Positions 43,237 through 53,481 of a DNA stretch of 64,000 bases are shown one piece after another. The number at the start of each line of letters is the position of its first letter. The stretch's first letter is position 1. The notes beneath the pieces were generated by a model. It did not search any database, had not been told where the DNA came from, and worked only from the letters and a program-made list of their open reading frames with translations. The translations under genes were made by a program, and so were the position numbers. This DNA is from Trichopria drosophilae (Eukaryota > Arthropoda > Insecta > Hymenoptera > Diapriidae): contig CM059585.1 in assembly GCA_030407085.1 (NCBI GenBank), positions 98,054,501 through 98,118,500 on the forward strand, written 5' to 3'.

Positions 43237-45229
43237 TTAACAGGTTGGATAGTAGCAAAAACGATAGATTTCCTTTGATTTGATTAATCCTACAGGGTTG
43301 CTTGCATGGATGTTGGGAAGCAAAGCATTCCAGAGTCTTTTCGATGTTATTTGTAAAAGAATGAGAAAATCACTCCACCCAAGACTGGGAGGTGGAACTG
43401 GGTATTGTTGTTCGATTGGTGACTTAATTTCGCCACTGGAAGAAATCGAAAAGATGTTTTGGTACACCAGTAGTGCTGATGTGGAAGGTGATGATACCTA
43501 TAAAATATAGCTGACGTGAGAAGGTTGTGAGCCAATGTAGTTTTTCTCGGTACGGTGTAATATGCTCATCTCGGCGCAGATAAATCGAATGCCCGCAATG
43601 ACAATCCTTTGTACTTTGATTTTCTGCAAGATGTTGATGTCGTTATAGACAGCATAACGATAGACGAGGTTGGGCAAAACCAGTGTTTTTACCAGTGTTT
43701 CATGGACACCAACAAATAACAGCACTCGGTTTTGGCTAAGTTGACATGAGGTAAAGAACACCCATTTAGATAGTTGGGGAAGATGTTTCTTCTAAGATAG
43801 AGTACAGTCCATTTTAAGGCCCACATATTTGGCAGATTCTACATATGGTAAGGTAGTGTTATTGATAACTATTGGAGGAATGGAATCAATATCGAGGATA
43901 GTAAAATAGTATGTTAAAACAATCAAGTAAATATTTATCAAGTGTGTTTGCGAGCAAGTGAACATTGGACCCTGGACAGGGGACGGCGAACTTGCTCCAA
44001 TTCCATTCTTGTAGATCATTGAGCAGCAGAGAACGATTAAAGAACCTGAAGTCGCGACATGTTATGGGTGATGGTCTGAAACGTTCGCCTCGACTTTGTA
44101 TTAGGTATCTATTAAATCGTGGCCATAGATAAATTCGAGATTATGTTGGGAAGAATTATATTAATTATGGACTATGTGATTCATGGGCTAGTAACTTACA
44201 ATTTGTAGGTCATTCGCAGTTGCAAGATGTCTGAGATATGCAGAATCAGAGTAGTCTCTTTTTAGGTGGGTAAGAAAATCACCCATGATAATAATGTTGG
44301 AATAATTGCAAGAATATCTTTGGAAAGTTAATCTAATAATGCTTTCTTGGTTGGTATACAGACAACACATAGCAAAATGCGTTGTCCAGAAGAGGAGTCG
44401 CTAGAAGTTCAGCAATTATACATTCAAGCGAGTTATCTAGCCACTTTTAAATTTGAGATCGCTCGAGAATTTTATATTTAATCGTTCTGTGTATGTGCAT
44501 TGCTACACCGCACATTTCTTATGTATACGATCATTACGGATAAGCTGGTAATTCGTAAGCCTAAACGGATCGTCGAGGGAAGACGTATGAAACCATGGTT
44601 AGTAGTATGACAGGATAAAAATGTTCAGCTTAATAAGATTTGAAATGGTTGAATTTATTTGTGGCACCAACAGACGGTACATTTAAGTGGCGTAATTTCA
44701 TAAAGGCATAAGCACAAGATCTTAACCGACGATGGGTGGTACGTGTAGCATTAGACGCACCTATCAAAAGACTACGAGATAGTCGTTAATTTGGTAAGCT
44801 GTTTGAGCTTATCTTCGCAAGTAATGGCAAAATCCAGACATAGGTCGAAAATTAACAATTCCGCGATAGACATAAACACGTTTATTGTGGTCGTTTTTTT
44901 CCAAGGCGCGTGCATTTTTCAAAATACTTAATGTACGCTTGGAAGAGATTCGTTTACAAATACGCGGGGTTTCAGTAAAGAGGCAACTAACAACTCATCA
45001 GAGTATAAAACGGTGCGCAAGACTATTTAGTAGACTTCAATGACGCAGATAATGTGGAAGTAGTAGCCAACCGTGGAATACGATAAGCTGCAATGACATC
45101 TTTGACGTCCATGATAACATCAAGTGTACTTGCAATTTTGGCGCAATTGCAATAAGATTTAAGATCCTGGTTTGGAGTTTTCGGGAGCGCGGATACTATT
45201 AATATTAAGTCACAGCGACGTACTTTCAT
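43237..45229 (-). pseudogene. Decayed non-LTR retrotransposon (ORF1 end, endonuclease, 3' part of RT)
   Basis: Minus-strand pieces in LINE order. At 45229-45023 is an ORF1-like tail with DLILIVSALPKTPNQDL and IMDVKDVIAAYRIPRLA, the 'dI.I.GiP' and 'dv.dv.R' patterns. Around 44570-44430 is an endonuclease start with RNDR and GVAMHIHRTIKYKILERS. NIIIMGDFLTHLKRDYSDSA lies at 44290-44240, and IVINNTTLPYVESAKYVGLK with MDCTLS at 43870-43792 is the RT thumb. KTLVLPNLVYRYAVYNDI and VQRIVIAGIRFI lie at 43720-43560, and RLWNALLPNIHAS near 43330. The catalytic RT fingers and palm are deleted and many frames are broken, so it is dead and older than the LINE at 27-32 kb. Confidence 0.75.
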
Positions 45230-45706
45230 AAGCCGTGCGTATATTATTTATGTGAAGGGCTGTGAAAGATATCACACAATTTTGTTATTAAATGTGAGCA
45301 AATATAAATCTTGTATTAAAGACCGCAGTAATCGGCTAAGGTATTTACATCTCATCTGCCTTGATACCGACACCCCATTTTACTAAGATCTTGGTGAAAT
45401 ATTTCGCCCTGTTCCACATTGTAATCACCTAAATTTTTCAGGAACGACTAAAATTGTTGAAAAAAAGTCTATTATTCCTTGATTTGCTAATAAAAACAAA
45501 TCGGAAAGGGAACTTAAACTTTTGACCGAAAAGTGCACCCAATTTTTGTATACACTGTTTTCTTATTAGAGTAATAATAGCATGGATTTACGAAAAGAAT
45601 GATACGTATATTTTGAAACACGTGTATTTAACACTAATGTTCTTAAGAATAGCTAAATATAAATAGGACTTGTTATATAGTTATTAAAAGTTATTTACGT
45701 TTTCAG

Positions 45707-45909
45707 GGTTTGTGGATTATGTTGGATGGTCGCATCAGTGGTGGCATTTGTTAATAATTATACTGCTCCAATATTGGTATAATACTGCTATCATTTTTGT
45801 AGATCACAGACAACAATATGGAAGTCCAGCCAATAAGCGATTTATGGTTCGGTGTAAGTTCTTTGGGATATTTGATTTGATAAAAATAGTTGAATTCAAC
45901 AATATCTAA
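45707..45909 (+). CDS. PAQR-family (adiponectin/progestin receptor) C-terminal exon, partial
   Basis: PAQR proteins are seven-transmembrane membrane proteins with a buried zinc site whose C-terminal histidines come from an H-x3-H motif. A good acceptor (TTTACGTTTTCAG, ending at 45706) opens a frame beginning FVDYVGWSHQWWHLLIII; SHQWWH gives H-x3-H at the expected place before the last membrane segment. The rest (LLQYWYNTAIIFVDHRQQYG) fits the final helix and cytoplasmic tail, and the frame ends in TAA at 45907-45909. No upstream PAQR exon was found on the plus strand back to the decayed LINE, so this is either the last exon of a gene with a very long intron or an isolated remnant. The family assignment rests on this short motif. 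Confidence 0.5.
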
Positions 45910-46001
45910 ATATCGGGATGTAAAATATACGCATATAATCGCGACAAAATATTACAACAGTATTGGAATTTAGTAAGCGATTATAAAAAATAACCAATAT
46001 T

Positions 46002-46484
46002 AGAGGTACTTAAAGCTACAAAGCCAAAGTCATCTAAACCAAACCAAACAGGGTGGGACATTTGTTGCATTTTTGTTGCTAATTTGTTGCCCTAGTGACG
46101 ATATTGTTGCTCCTATATTTAAAAAAAAAAACATTAGGGTTGACTGGCTTAAGAACAAGCTACCCAACCAACGATAAAAAAACAGTATAGACGGGATAAA
46201 ATAAAAAAATAAAAGCAAAGGAATTTGTTGCTCCAAGAAAAAATTGATCTAAACAACATTGCACCTATTTCTGACAGCATACTAATTACTAACAAATGTC
46301 AAAACATACACAGATATCGAAACCAATACAAACCTGTTGGATAAATTATTGCTTGTTTGTTGATAATTTGTTGCCCTAGTGACGACTTTGTTGCTCCTAT
46401 ATTTAAAACTTAACAAATTTCCCACCCGGTTTGGTTTGGTTTTGATGACTTTGGCTTCGTAGCTTTAAATACCTCAATATTTTT
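46002..46484. mobile_element. Inverted-repeat element with an internal direct repeat
   Basis: The left arm GAGGTACTTAAAGCTACAAA, then GCCAAAGTCATCTAAACCAA, pairs with the right arm TTTTGATGACTTTGGCTTCG, then TAGCTTTAAATACCTC, over about 60 bp. Inside each end, in the same orientation, lies ATTTGTTGCCCTAGTGACGA followed by TTGTTGCTCCTATATTTAAA (46085-46122 and 46365-46408). The element thus has inverted ends plus a 40-bp direct repeat. No coding potential. Confidence 0.75.
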
Positions 46485-46852
46485 TGTCGTACACTCTGGT
46501 AGATGACGTAGACATTTCCAGTTTATTGCTTTTTCTGCTGAAGCTTTTTCAACCTCTGAAGAGGTTTTATAATTAGAAAGTTGCATTTTACATTTTCTTT
46601 TTTTATGCTAGATCGTCGAATGTATATTGTTAGATATAATACTGCGCGTGTGTATGTTTATCTCTGTTTCGGTGAAACGTTAAGCGTGTAAATGTGGCAC
46701 ATAACAATGCCAAAATTAATATTTAAAATTCTTATATTAACTATTAACATAACAAATTTAACCGAATCTCAAATTACGGTAATTTCAGGATAGAGTATCT
46801 TATCTTAAGATCAAAATCTCAATTCTGTTAGCTTTACTATGAAGCTATTACA

Positions 46853-47570
46853 TTAACCACTTCAATGGTAATGGATCATATATGTACATTTTGCAATAAC
46901 TTTTTCAATTCTTAATGAATTTGCATGAAACTTCGTATACCAAGATATTTTGGGTCGCTGAATCCGAATCTGTCGTTAAAATGAGAAAATTCAAAATGGC
47001 GGATCCAATATGGCGGCTGTAAATTTGCTAAATTTATTAAAATGTGCGGCGCACATTTTTCTTTATACGGAAAACAGTTGAAAATTGTTACTCAGGGGTT
47101 TTCGGGGTCGCTGATTACGAATATGAAGTTAGATTTTGAAAATTCACAATGGCGGATGCAAGATGGCCAACCGAAATGCGAAAAATTACCCAAACTTTAT
47201 GAAACTGGGTTCTCGGGGCCGCTGATTATAAATCTGATATTAGATTTTGAAAATTCGAAATGTCGGTTCCAAGATGGCCGACATAAATTTAAAAAATTTA
47301 CTTGATTTTGAGGAAAGTTTGTACTCGGGAGTTTTTTGGGTCGCTGATTACGAATTTGAAGTCAGATTTTGTAAATTCAAAATGGTGGATCCAAGATGGC
47401 CGACATAAATGTGAAATATTACTTGATTTTTTAAATGATTAATTAAATGTTATATGATATATTTTAGGAAAAAATGGAACCCATGTTTCACCGTTTTTCG
47501 ATATCTTAAGTACAGGGCTGTACCACTTCTGGCACTTTTTTTTAAACAGCTACCATACTGAAGTGGTTAA
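46853..47570. mobile_element. TTAA-flanked inverted-repeat element containing a tandem array
   Basis: TTAACCACTTCAATGGTA at the left and TACCATACTGAAGTGGTTAA at the right. TTAA on both ends suggests piggyBac- or Kolobok-type insertion. Inside (46940-47420) are four tandem units of about 110-122 bp, each with GGGTCGCTGATTACGAAT, GAAGTTAGATTTTGAAAATT, CAAAATGGCGGATCCAAGAT and GGCCGACATAAA. The 87-codon plus-strand ORF is a product of the array. Confidence 0.75.
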
Positions 47571-48735
47571 ATGTGAACTAACATCTCTCAGTGTAGTTTC
47601 GTTGGACAAGAATTTTTTTCGACAATCTATCGAAATCCAAAAATGAAAATTCACGAATAACTGGCATATTACGTCCGCACGGAAAGACGAATTGGTTAGG
47701 GCAACGATTATCCCAAGGAACTTTTATTTCCAGGCAATGTATAACGTTATCCGTTTGCGGGTTCTTCTTACGAGAGCAACTGATTTTTGAAAAGCGATAT
47801 CATCGATGGGTTTAGAGTATTCTCACTTTTTGAAAACTTTTTTTTTTTAAATTTAGAGCTTTGTCGCAGTGTGGATTCTACTACACTACTGGGATTCTTG
47901 GTACACTATGATTTTTTTAGAGGCGTTTTCAATGACTGTTGATCTTATCATTTCGATAAAGAAATGACAGGGTAAACGCCTCTGTTGTGCAGCGGGTATT
48001 GTTTATTTATCCATAACTTTCCATCGGATCAGTCAATTTTCATGATCGACCTACCATTGTAAAGTTAATATCTATACCTAACTTTTTCCCTTTGCAAGTA
48101 TAATGATTCCATATAAAATAAAGAAAGAATTAAAACGGTGCCCGCGCTGCGCACCAAGATTAAAAATATTAAGTGAAACCAATAGGAATTCTAAATTGAT
48201 AGCTTTTTAATGGTCTTGAATAAGTTATTACATAGAGTAAAGTATAGAATCGAATACAAACTTAATATTTTATTATTATTTCAATAATTCTTATCACTTA
48301 GCCCCTCTAAGTCTTAATCACGCTTTCCGAGTTCAATGAATTCCTATAATTTGGCCTTCGAATTGCTTCAGTGCAACAGTAGTGGCAATCTTTGATGATA
48401 AAAATGTTAAAAGAATACATGTATAGTGCTGTATAAGCGAGGACGATATCTAAGTAGTAAGCTACGTACCTTTTCGTGTCATTAGCTAAAATACGTGCAC
48501 CAGGTGATCAGAGTTGCAAAAGTTGAATCGTTACCTTTAATCAAAGAAAATACGCTATCTAAGCTGCACTTGTCCGGTGCTTAGATTAAACTAACAGGAT
48601 AATATTAACCCATTCGTCGCCATTTGCGAAGGGCTCGTGCATGATAGCCTAAAGGCACCCTTCTTGTGTCTACTGCCGACTTAATTTGCCGAGTATCCCC
48701 AATCGGTTGTGTAATCGTGTGAGAAAAACTTAAGA
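47571..48735. other. No gene recognised
   Basis: A small hairpin at 47920-47985 has AGAGGCGTTT paired with AAACGCCTCT around TTATCATTTCGATAAAG. Otherwise AT-rich with no ORF of note. Confidence 0.45.
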
Positions 48736-48739
48736 AAAA

Positions 48740-49275
48740 ATAGTATTTTTCGATACTAGTGCGTAAAATACGATTTTACGCACCGTATTTAACATGCGAT
48801 TAGATAGGCCGGTGCGTAAAATCGAATTCCTACGCACGCGTGTCGAACGTTATTTTTCGATATACTAGGAGTAAAATTTGTGCGCCGTTTTTTGTGGATC
48901 AAATATGATGTTACGCACGTGTGATGACCGCGGCGCGCGAGTGCCAGGCACAGCCGGGCAGCACGAGAGAGCCCCGGTCAACAGTAGTGCGTAAAATCGT
49001 ATTTTACGCATAGTATATCGAAATAGTATTTTTCGATACAAGGGTGTAAAGTTCAATTTACGCACCGATTTTAACATGGGATTTAGATGGGGCGGTGCGT
49101 AAAGTTGAATTCTTACGCCCGAATATCGAACAATATTTTTTGATATATGTATGCGTAAAGCTCGTGCGCCTTTTTCGAGTGCGTAAAGGGCGACTTTACG
49201 GATGAGTGCTGACCGATGGACCCGAGTGGCTGGTGAAGCTGGACACGAGGGGCCAGCCGGTCAGCAAGATATGTA
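48740..49275. repeat. GTGCGTAAA palindromic repeat, two units
   Basis: Unit 1 (48740-49030) closely matches 42555-42855. Unit 2 (49030-49275) keeps the plan: ATTTTTCGATAC, GCGTAAAGTT, a GC-rich core GTGCTGACCGATGGACCCGA and GGCCAGCCGGTCAGCA, but with GTAAAGT in place of GTAAAAT. The core begins with TGACCG and ends with CGGTCA, so each unit is a large imperfect hairpin. Confidence 0.8.
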
Positions 49276-49279
49276 ATTT

Positions 49280-50028
49280 TTATCCAAAATGTATTCTAAA
49301 CCAGTAACATGCCCTGAAAATAAACTGAACCCAATGAAAATGGGCAGAATTTCTACCAGAGATTGATAAATAACGTATATAGACCAACGGCTGTTGTCAT
49401 TTTGTCTATTAGATTTGATTACTGTTTCGAGCAGTTCAATTTTACTCTGTATGAAAAATATCTCATTAATTACTAAAATGTGTCTCTTTTAAATGGCAGT
49501 GGAGAGTATATCGCACGAAAACATTTGTGAGATGGAAAAGAAAGATGGCCGTTGTCGTGGTATCATGACTAAATCACGGAGACTGACAATACAGTTCATA
49601 ATTAAATATTCTTAGCATCGAATAGTTAAGGATAGGTCATATATGTATTGTATTAATTGTAAATATAGTTGTAAATTATAAACATAATGCAATATAAATT
49701 TGTTTTTCAAGTGGTTTTATTGTTTTCCAATACAGCATGTCCGGATTTACATCTTTAGTTCACATGACGATTAATCAACAAATACCCCCCCCCCCCCTCT
49801 GCTTTGGCGCCGGATATTTTGGCATCAGACTGCTCACCCCTAATAATCCTGAAAGGTTAAAGGCGTTCATCACCTTAAACGCGTTCAGAGCCGTTATCCA
49901 ATATCGGCACCGAAGTCACGGTCGCGGTGGGTTCTGGATGGCAGTTGAAGATCATCTTCAATCTGTAATCACTAGTCTTGGATGTCGTCCGGTTTCGACA
50001 GTTTCTCTATTGTCGATATGAAACTTAC
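49280..50028. other. No certain gene; GC-richer stretch at 49800-50020
   Basis: A plus-strand 94-codon ORF (49737-50021) and short open minus-strand frames overlap here. Composition is closer to coding than the surroundings, but I recognise no domain on either strand. A C14 run lies at about 49784. It may hold 3' exons of the ZC3H11A-like gene. Confidence 0.3.
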
Positions 50029-50100
50029 TTCGACTGGAAGAGAACGGCTTGGCAAACCGTTGTCTTCTCGACAACGGTAACCGTTTGGCCTTGTAATTAT
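50029..50100 (-). CDS. Candidate third exon of the ZC3H11A-like gene
   Basis: On the minus strand TTATGTTTACAG precedes, and GAA|GTAAGT follows, a 72-bp stretch. Its entering phase fits the phase-1 end of exon 2 and reads NYKAKRLPLSRRQRFAKPFS without a stop. Basic, serine-rich sequence is plausible after the zinc fingers, but the frame also stays open past the donor, so the exon could be longer. Assigned from splice sites and phase alone. Confidence 0.35.
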
Positions 50101-50761
50101 CTGTAAACATAAGAACATTAGATTAATACCTCTGCAATTCACGTAGTAAAATTATAATATGTGTTACCTCATACGCTTTTATCTTGTCCTACGAATGATT
50201 TCGAGTTACCAAATCCATCCAAGGACTGCGTTTATTAATCGATTTGCATTTTTAACTATAATTTGCGTCTCATGTTACGTTTTCTCTTGATTCACGGACG
50301 ATTTATCATAATTTTCATGCACATCGATATATTACACTCACTACATCATAACACTTTTTATCTGTACTTTTTTTCTTCCTCTTTTGCTCTCTTGTTGAGA
50401 TAAAAGTACTAAATTTGCTCAATATTTATAAATTTTGTACGCTTTGTGCTTATTTCTTATTGGCATGCAGAAGCCAATTATTTAAAGCGTTTAAAAATAA
50501 TTCTGGCACGTTGATAAACTTTTGTACCATAACGTAATAGTGCACAAGAGTAAATAGTGGCGAGATTTAATATATTTAAAGGCGTTCTTTTGCACATTAG
50601 TTAAATGTAGTAATTTTGTTTTAATTGTAACAGAGTAAGTCACAAACACATATACTGTGCGAAATGAGGCACTAGAATAGATACTTATTTTAATCACATA
50701 GCAGACTACATATTTCATATGCGAGGTAACACTAAAACGTACGAAGTATAAACAAACTTAC

Positions 50762-51044
50762 GAGAATGAGAATGAGAACTTGTGTTACACCACTCAGTTC
50801 TTTGTTCAGCGGTTCCATCCGTCTTCGTAGATGATGGTCTTGGAAGCTTGTGGAAAAATGGGCAATTTAATTTAAGACAGCCCGTAGGCTGCTTTTCCCA
50901 ATAGCACGGAATCGTTTTGCGATTTTTGTTCAATTCCATGTGTCGGAACTTGCAACGAACATTAAGACAATTGCCTCTTAACCAGTAGATGCACATTGTT
51001 TCACATCCCACTGCAGACGGCTCGTGCCGATATTCGCAATTCTC
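50762..51044 (-). CDS. ZC3H11A-like: ZC3H11A-like CCCH zinc-finger protein, exon 2
   Basis: ZC3H11A is an RNA-binding protein linked to the TREX mRNA-export complex. This exon encodes the rest of finger 1 (ENCEYRH), a linker (EPSAVGCE), finger 2 (CIYWLRGNCLNVRCKFRH) and finger 3 (CYWEKQPTGCLKLNCPFFH). The segment MELNKNRKTIPCYWEKQPTG is very close to the family signature 'MEidKkRseIPCYWEnQPTG'. The acceptor is GTTATTAG at 51045 and the donor is C|GTAAGT at 50761; it starts in phase 0 and ends in phase 1. The rest of the protein, normally several hundred residues, is not identified. Confidence 0.88.
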
Positions 51045-51371
51045 CTAATAACAGAATAAATAACGAACGTTACACGAGCAATACAGCAACTTGTTGTACA
51101 TAAAGTTAACAGAGTCATCGTAAAAAAGTTAGTTTCTTAAACAATTGAAATTTAACAAAAGACACGTATATTAACATTTAATAAAAAAAAAAATTTTTTT
51201 AAATAAAAAGTAACTTGAAAACATTTTATGAATCAAACACAAATTCTGCAAACTTGTATTAAAAAGTAAACATATCCGATGTAACCTTAAAAACCCGGCA
51301 AAATCTACAATATGTGCTATCTGCTTGCACGTAATGAAATTAAATCAAATACATGTTTTTTGAGTACTTAC

Positions 51372-51425
51372 CTTCGTGCAGCTGGTGTAATAGTAATAAT
51401 AACAATCGTTATTATTTTGCGCCAT
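51372..51425 (-). CDS. ZC3H11A-like: ZC3H11A-like CCCH zinc-finger protein, exon 1
   Basis: The ATG at 51425 begins MAQNNNDCYYYYYTSCTK, 18 codons ending exactly at a strong GTAAGT donor (51371). It supplies the first two Cys of finger 1 (C-x7-C); exon 2 supplies the remaining Cys and His. Homologues have one more residue (a Gly) between Thr-Lys and the third Cys, so with these splice sites finger 1 has C-x4-C instead of C-x5-C. The donor or acceptor may be shifted in reality. The 5' LTR of the retroelement begins 168 bp upstream, in the opposite transcriptional direction, so the promoter or 5' UTR is probably disturbed. Confidence 0.85.
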
Positions 51426-51588
51426 TTGTAAAAATTGGAAAAACGATTGATCGATTGGCTTCTTTGCTGCAAAAGGAAAAAAGATTATGTTACACACGAA
51501 TTAAAATAAATTTCAAAACAAAATCAAAAAAGCAAAACGGATTGTGCAATGACAAAACTAGTGTTGGCGTGGTGCCATGCTAGCTTCG

Positions 51589-51592
51589 CTCG
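51589..51592 (+). repeat. Target-site duplication CTCG, left
   Basis: CTCG precedes the 5' LTR and also follows the 3' LTR at 63091-63094. Four bases is normal for Ty3/Gypsy integrases. The flank ACTAGTGTTGGCGTGGTGCC is shared with 12434, so the element landed in an older repeat. Confidence 0.85.
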
Positions 51593-52640
51593 TGTTACGT
51601 TCCGCGTAAAATTACTTTTTATTAAATTAACATCATCATTCCCACGGAATATAATGCTAGATTCCGCGTACATATCATATAAAATTTTAAGATTATCTTT
51701 CCCACAGAATATAATTTTCTACATTCGGCATAAATTATAACAATATGCATCGTTCAAACTTCCACTAAACGTTTTTCAGCGTGCGCGTTATTGGAGGAGT
51801 TCTTAAAACTCCTCGGATTACGCGCTCGAAAGATGCATGGTGCGCTGGGAACTCTTTACTTCCCAGGCCGTGGACTGCCGAAATGCAGGAGTCAGCAGAT
51901 CGCATGACTTCCTGAGTTGCATCCTCGCACCCTGGTACGAGGTGACGTGTGACCGACGCACTATGACTCGATGTTCACTCTTTCCGCGTTCGCATGGCAA
52001 TCGCCTCGGTAGGTGCTCCCGCGCATTTTTAAGTCCGGTTAACCGTGAAAAGTGGGCGCGCGATATCGGAACTTTGCGTCTTGTTTAACTGGTGCCCGGT
52101 AAAATAAGAACTTTTCCGGTAGGATAAGAATTGGGTTCAGTGAAGTGTAACTGTGCAATAGTTGACGGATTATACTAATCAGGTATTTTCAAAGTAATTA
52201 TTACTACCCTTCCTTCTCTCTCGTATTCAATCTTTTTGACTTGTTATTTGCTACATATAATTCGAATCATAACTTTACTCGCCATCCGGAGGGGAAACCC
52301 TCTACTATCCAATACTAGGATCGGTGGCCTGTAATTTATTAATTTATCTGTAAGCCAATTATAATTAAAGATAAAATTGAATTCTGAAGGCACTTGTCAT
52401 TACTCCCAAAATAACCAAAATAACTTATATCGATCAGGCAACCCGTACGGGGGCTAGCGAAGAGCGAGCCTTTATTTAGTTATTTATTTATTTATTTATT
52501 CATTGATCCACATATGTTTCCGGGACAAAATTAATAATCGGTTTGGTTGTTAATGCCGTAAAACAACCTGGTGTCAGAAGTGATAAAGATACCAGTTGCG
52601 GTCGGAACGTAAGTTCCGAACGTAAGTTCCGAACGTAACA
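51593..52640 (+). repeat. 5' LTR of the Ty3/Gypsy-type element
   Basis: Begins TGTTACGTTCCGCG and ends TTCCGAACGTAACA, giving TG...CA ends with an inverted TGTTACG / CGTAACA. 1,048 bp. By eye it is the same as the 3' LTR except for fewer TTTA units near 52480 and one extra copy of a 13-bp GTAAGTTCCGAAC unit near its end. The 83-codon plus and 60-codon minus ORFs inside occur in both LTRs and are not genes. Confidence 0.95.
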
Positions 52641-52648
52641 GGTAAAAT

Positions 52649-52666
52649 TGGTGTCAGAAGTGGGAT
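52649..52666 (+). other. Primer-binding site
   Basis: TGGTGTCAGAAGTGGGAT starts 8 bp after the 5' LTR. It begins with TGG, as expected for pairing with a tRNA 3' CCA end. The complement resembles a tRNA-Leu 3' end, but I assign the tRNA only tentatively. A related word, TGGTGTCAGAAGTGATAAAG, also lies inside each LTR. Confidence 0.7.
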
Positions 52667-53481
52667 AATCTTTTTCGCGCATTGGTCGATATAAGTCATA
52701 ACCAATTAATTTTTCGTTTTTTATTTTTTTTTATTTTCCTCTTTCCTTTATTTTTCATTTACACTACTCGAGAGAGCAGGAGGAAGAAGTTTTAATTTAT
52801 TCATATCAGTGTTCAACAGTTCTATAAAGTGGTAAAATTAATTAATTTTTTTTTTAAATTTAGAATTTTCATTAAAATTTAAATTAAAATTTTCATTTCT
52901 AAGATATTGAAATTACAATTTTACTGATATTATCATATATGATGTTGTATTGAATTAAAATGATTAGATTGTTGTGTCGAAATTAAAAGATCAATCAGAA
53001 TTTGGAGAGAAAAGTGCGATCTTGATTTGAAATTTAAATTCGAAGTTGGAAATGTGTATTTACATCGAATTTAAGTTGAGATTAAATCCTTAATCACCCC
53101 GAGCCTTTGAAATGGTCAATTGAATAATTTTTAAATTAAGAAACCGATAAAAGACCGCATTTAGGAATATGATGAAATTATATTAAATTTTATAAAATTT
53201 GTATTTGTTGAAGTACAGGTAGCGACCGAATCTCTTTCGAAATTTTTCAGAATATTTTAATTCCTATTTCTCTAGAATTTCATGTGTATATGAACATCCG
53301 TGAATGTGTATCTATTGTCACGCGAAAAAGAAATTTGGGAATTTACTGGCCAACGAATTCCAATCTATAATTGGATTAAATTCTTTATTACCATTATTTG
53401 CTATTATTAGGTAACCTGACCTGTAAGATAGGTAGGAAATCATAAATTAAACCAGCTAACAAATTATATAGTTGGTCAAAA
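52667..53481 (+). other. Retroelement 5' leader
   Basis: About 0.8 kb of AT-rich untranslated sequence between primer-binding site and gag. No long ORF; it probably holds packaging signals and perhaps the donor for the envelope mRNA. Confidence 0.6.

Noticed and set aside
51818..52088. ORFs of 60 (minus) and 83 (plus) codons found identically in two places
   Set aside because: They lie inside the two LTRs and are duplicated because LTRs are duplicated.
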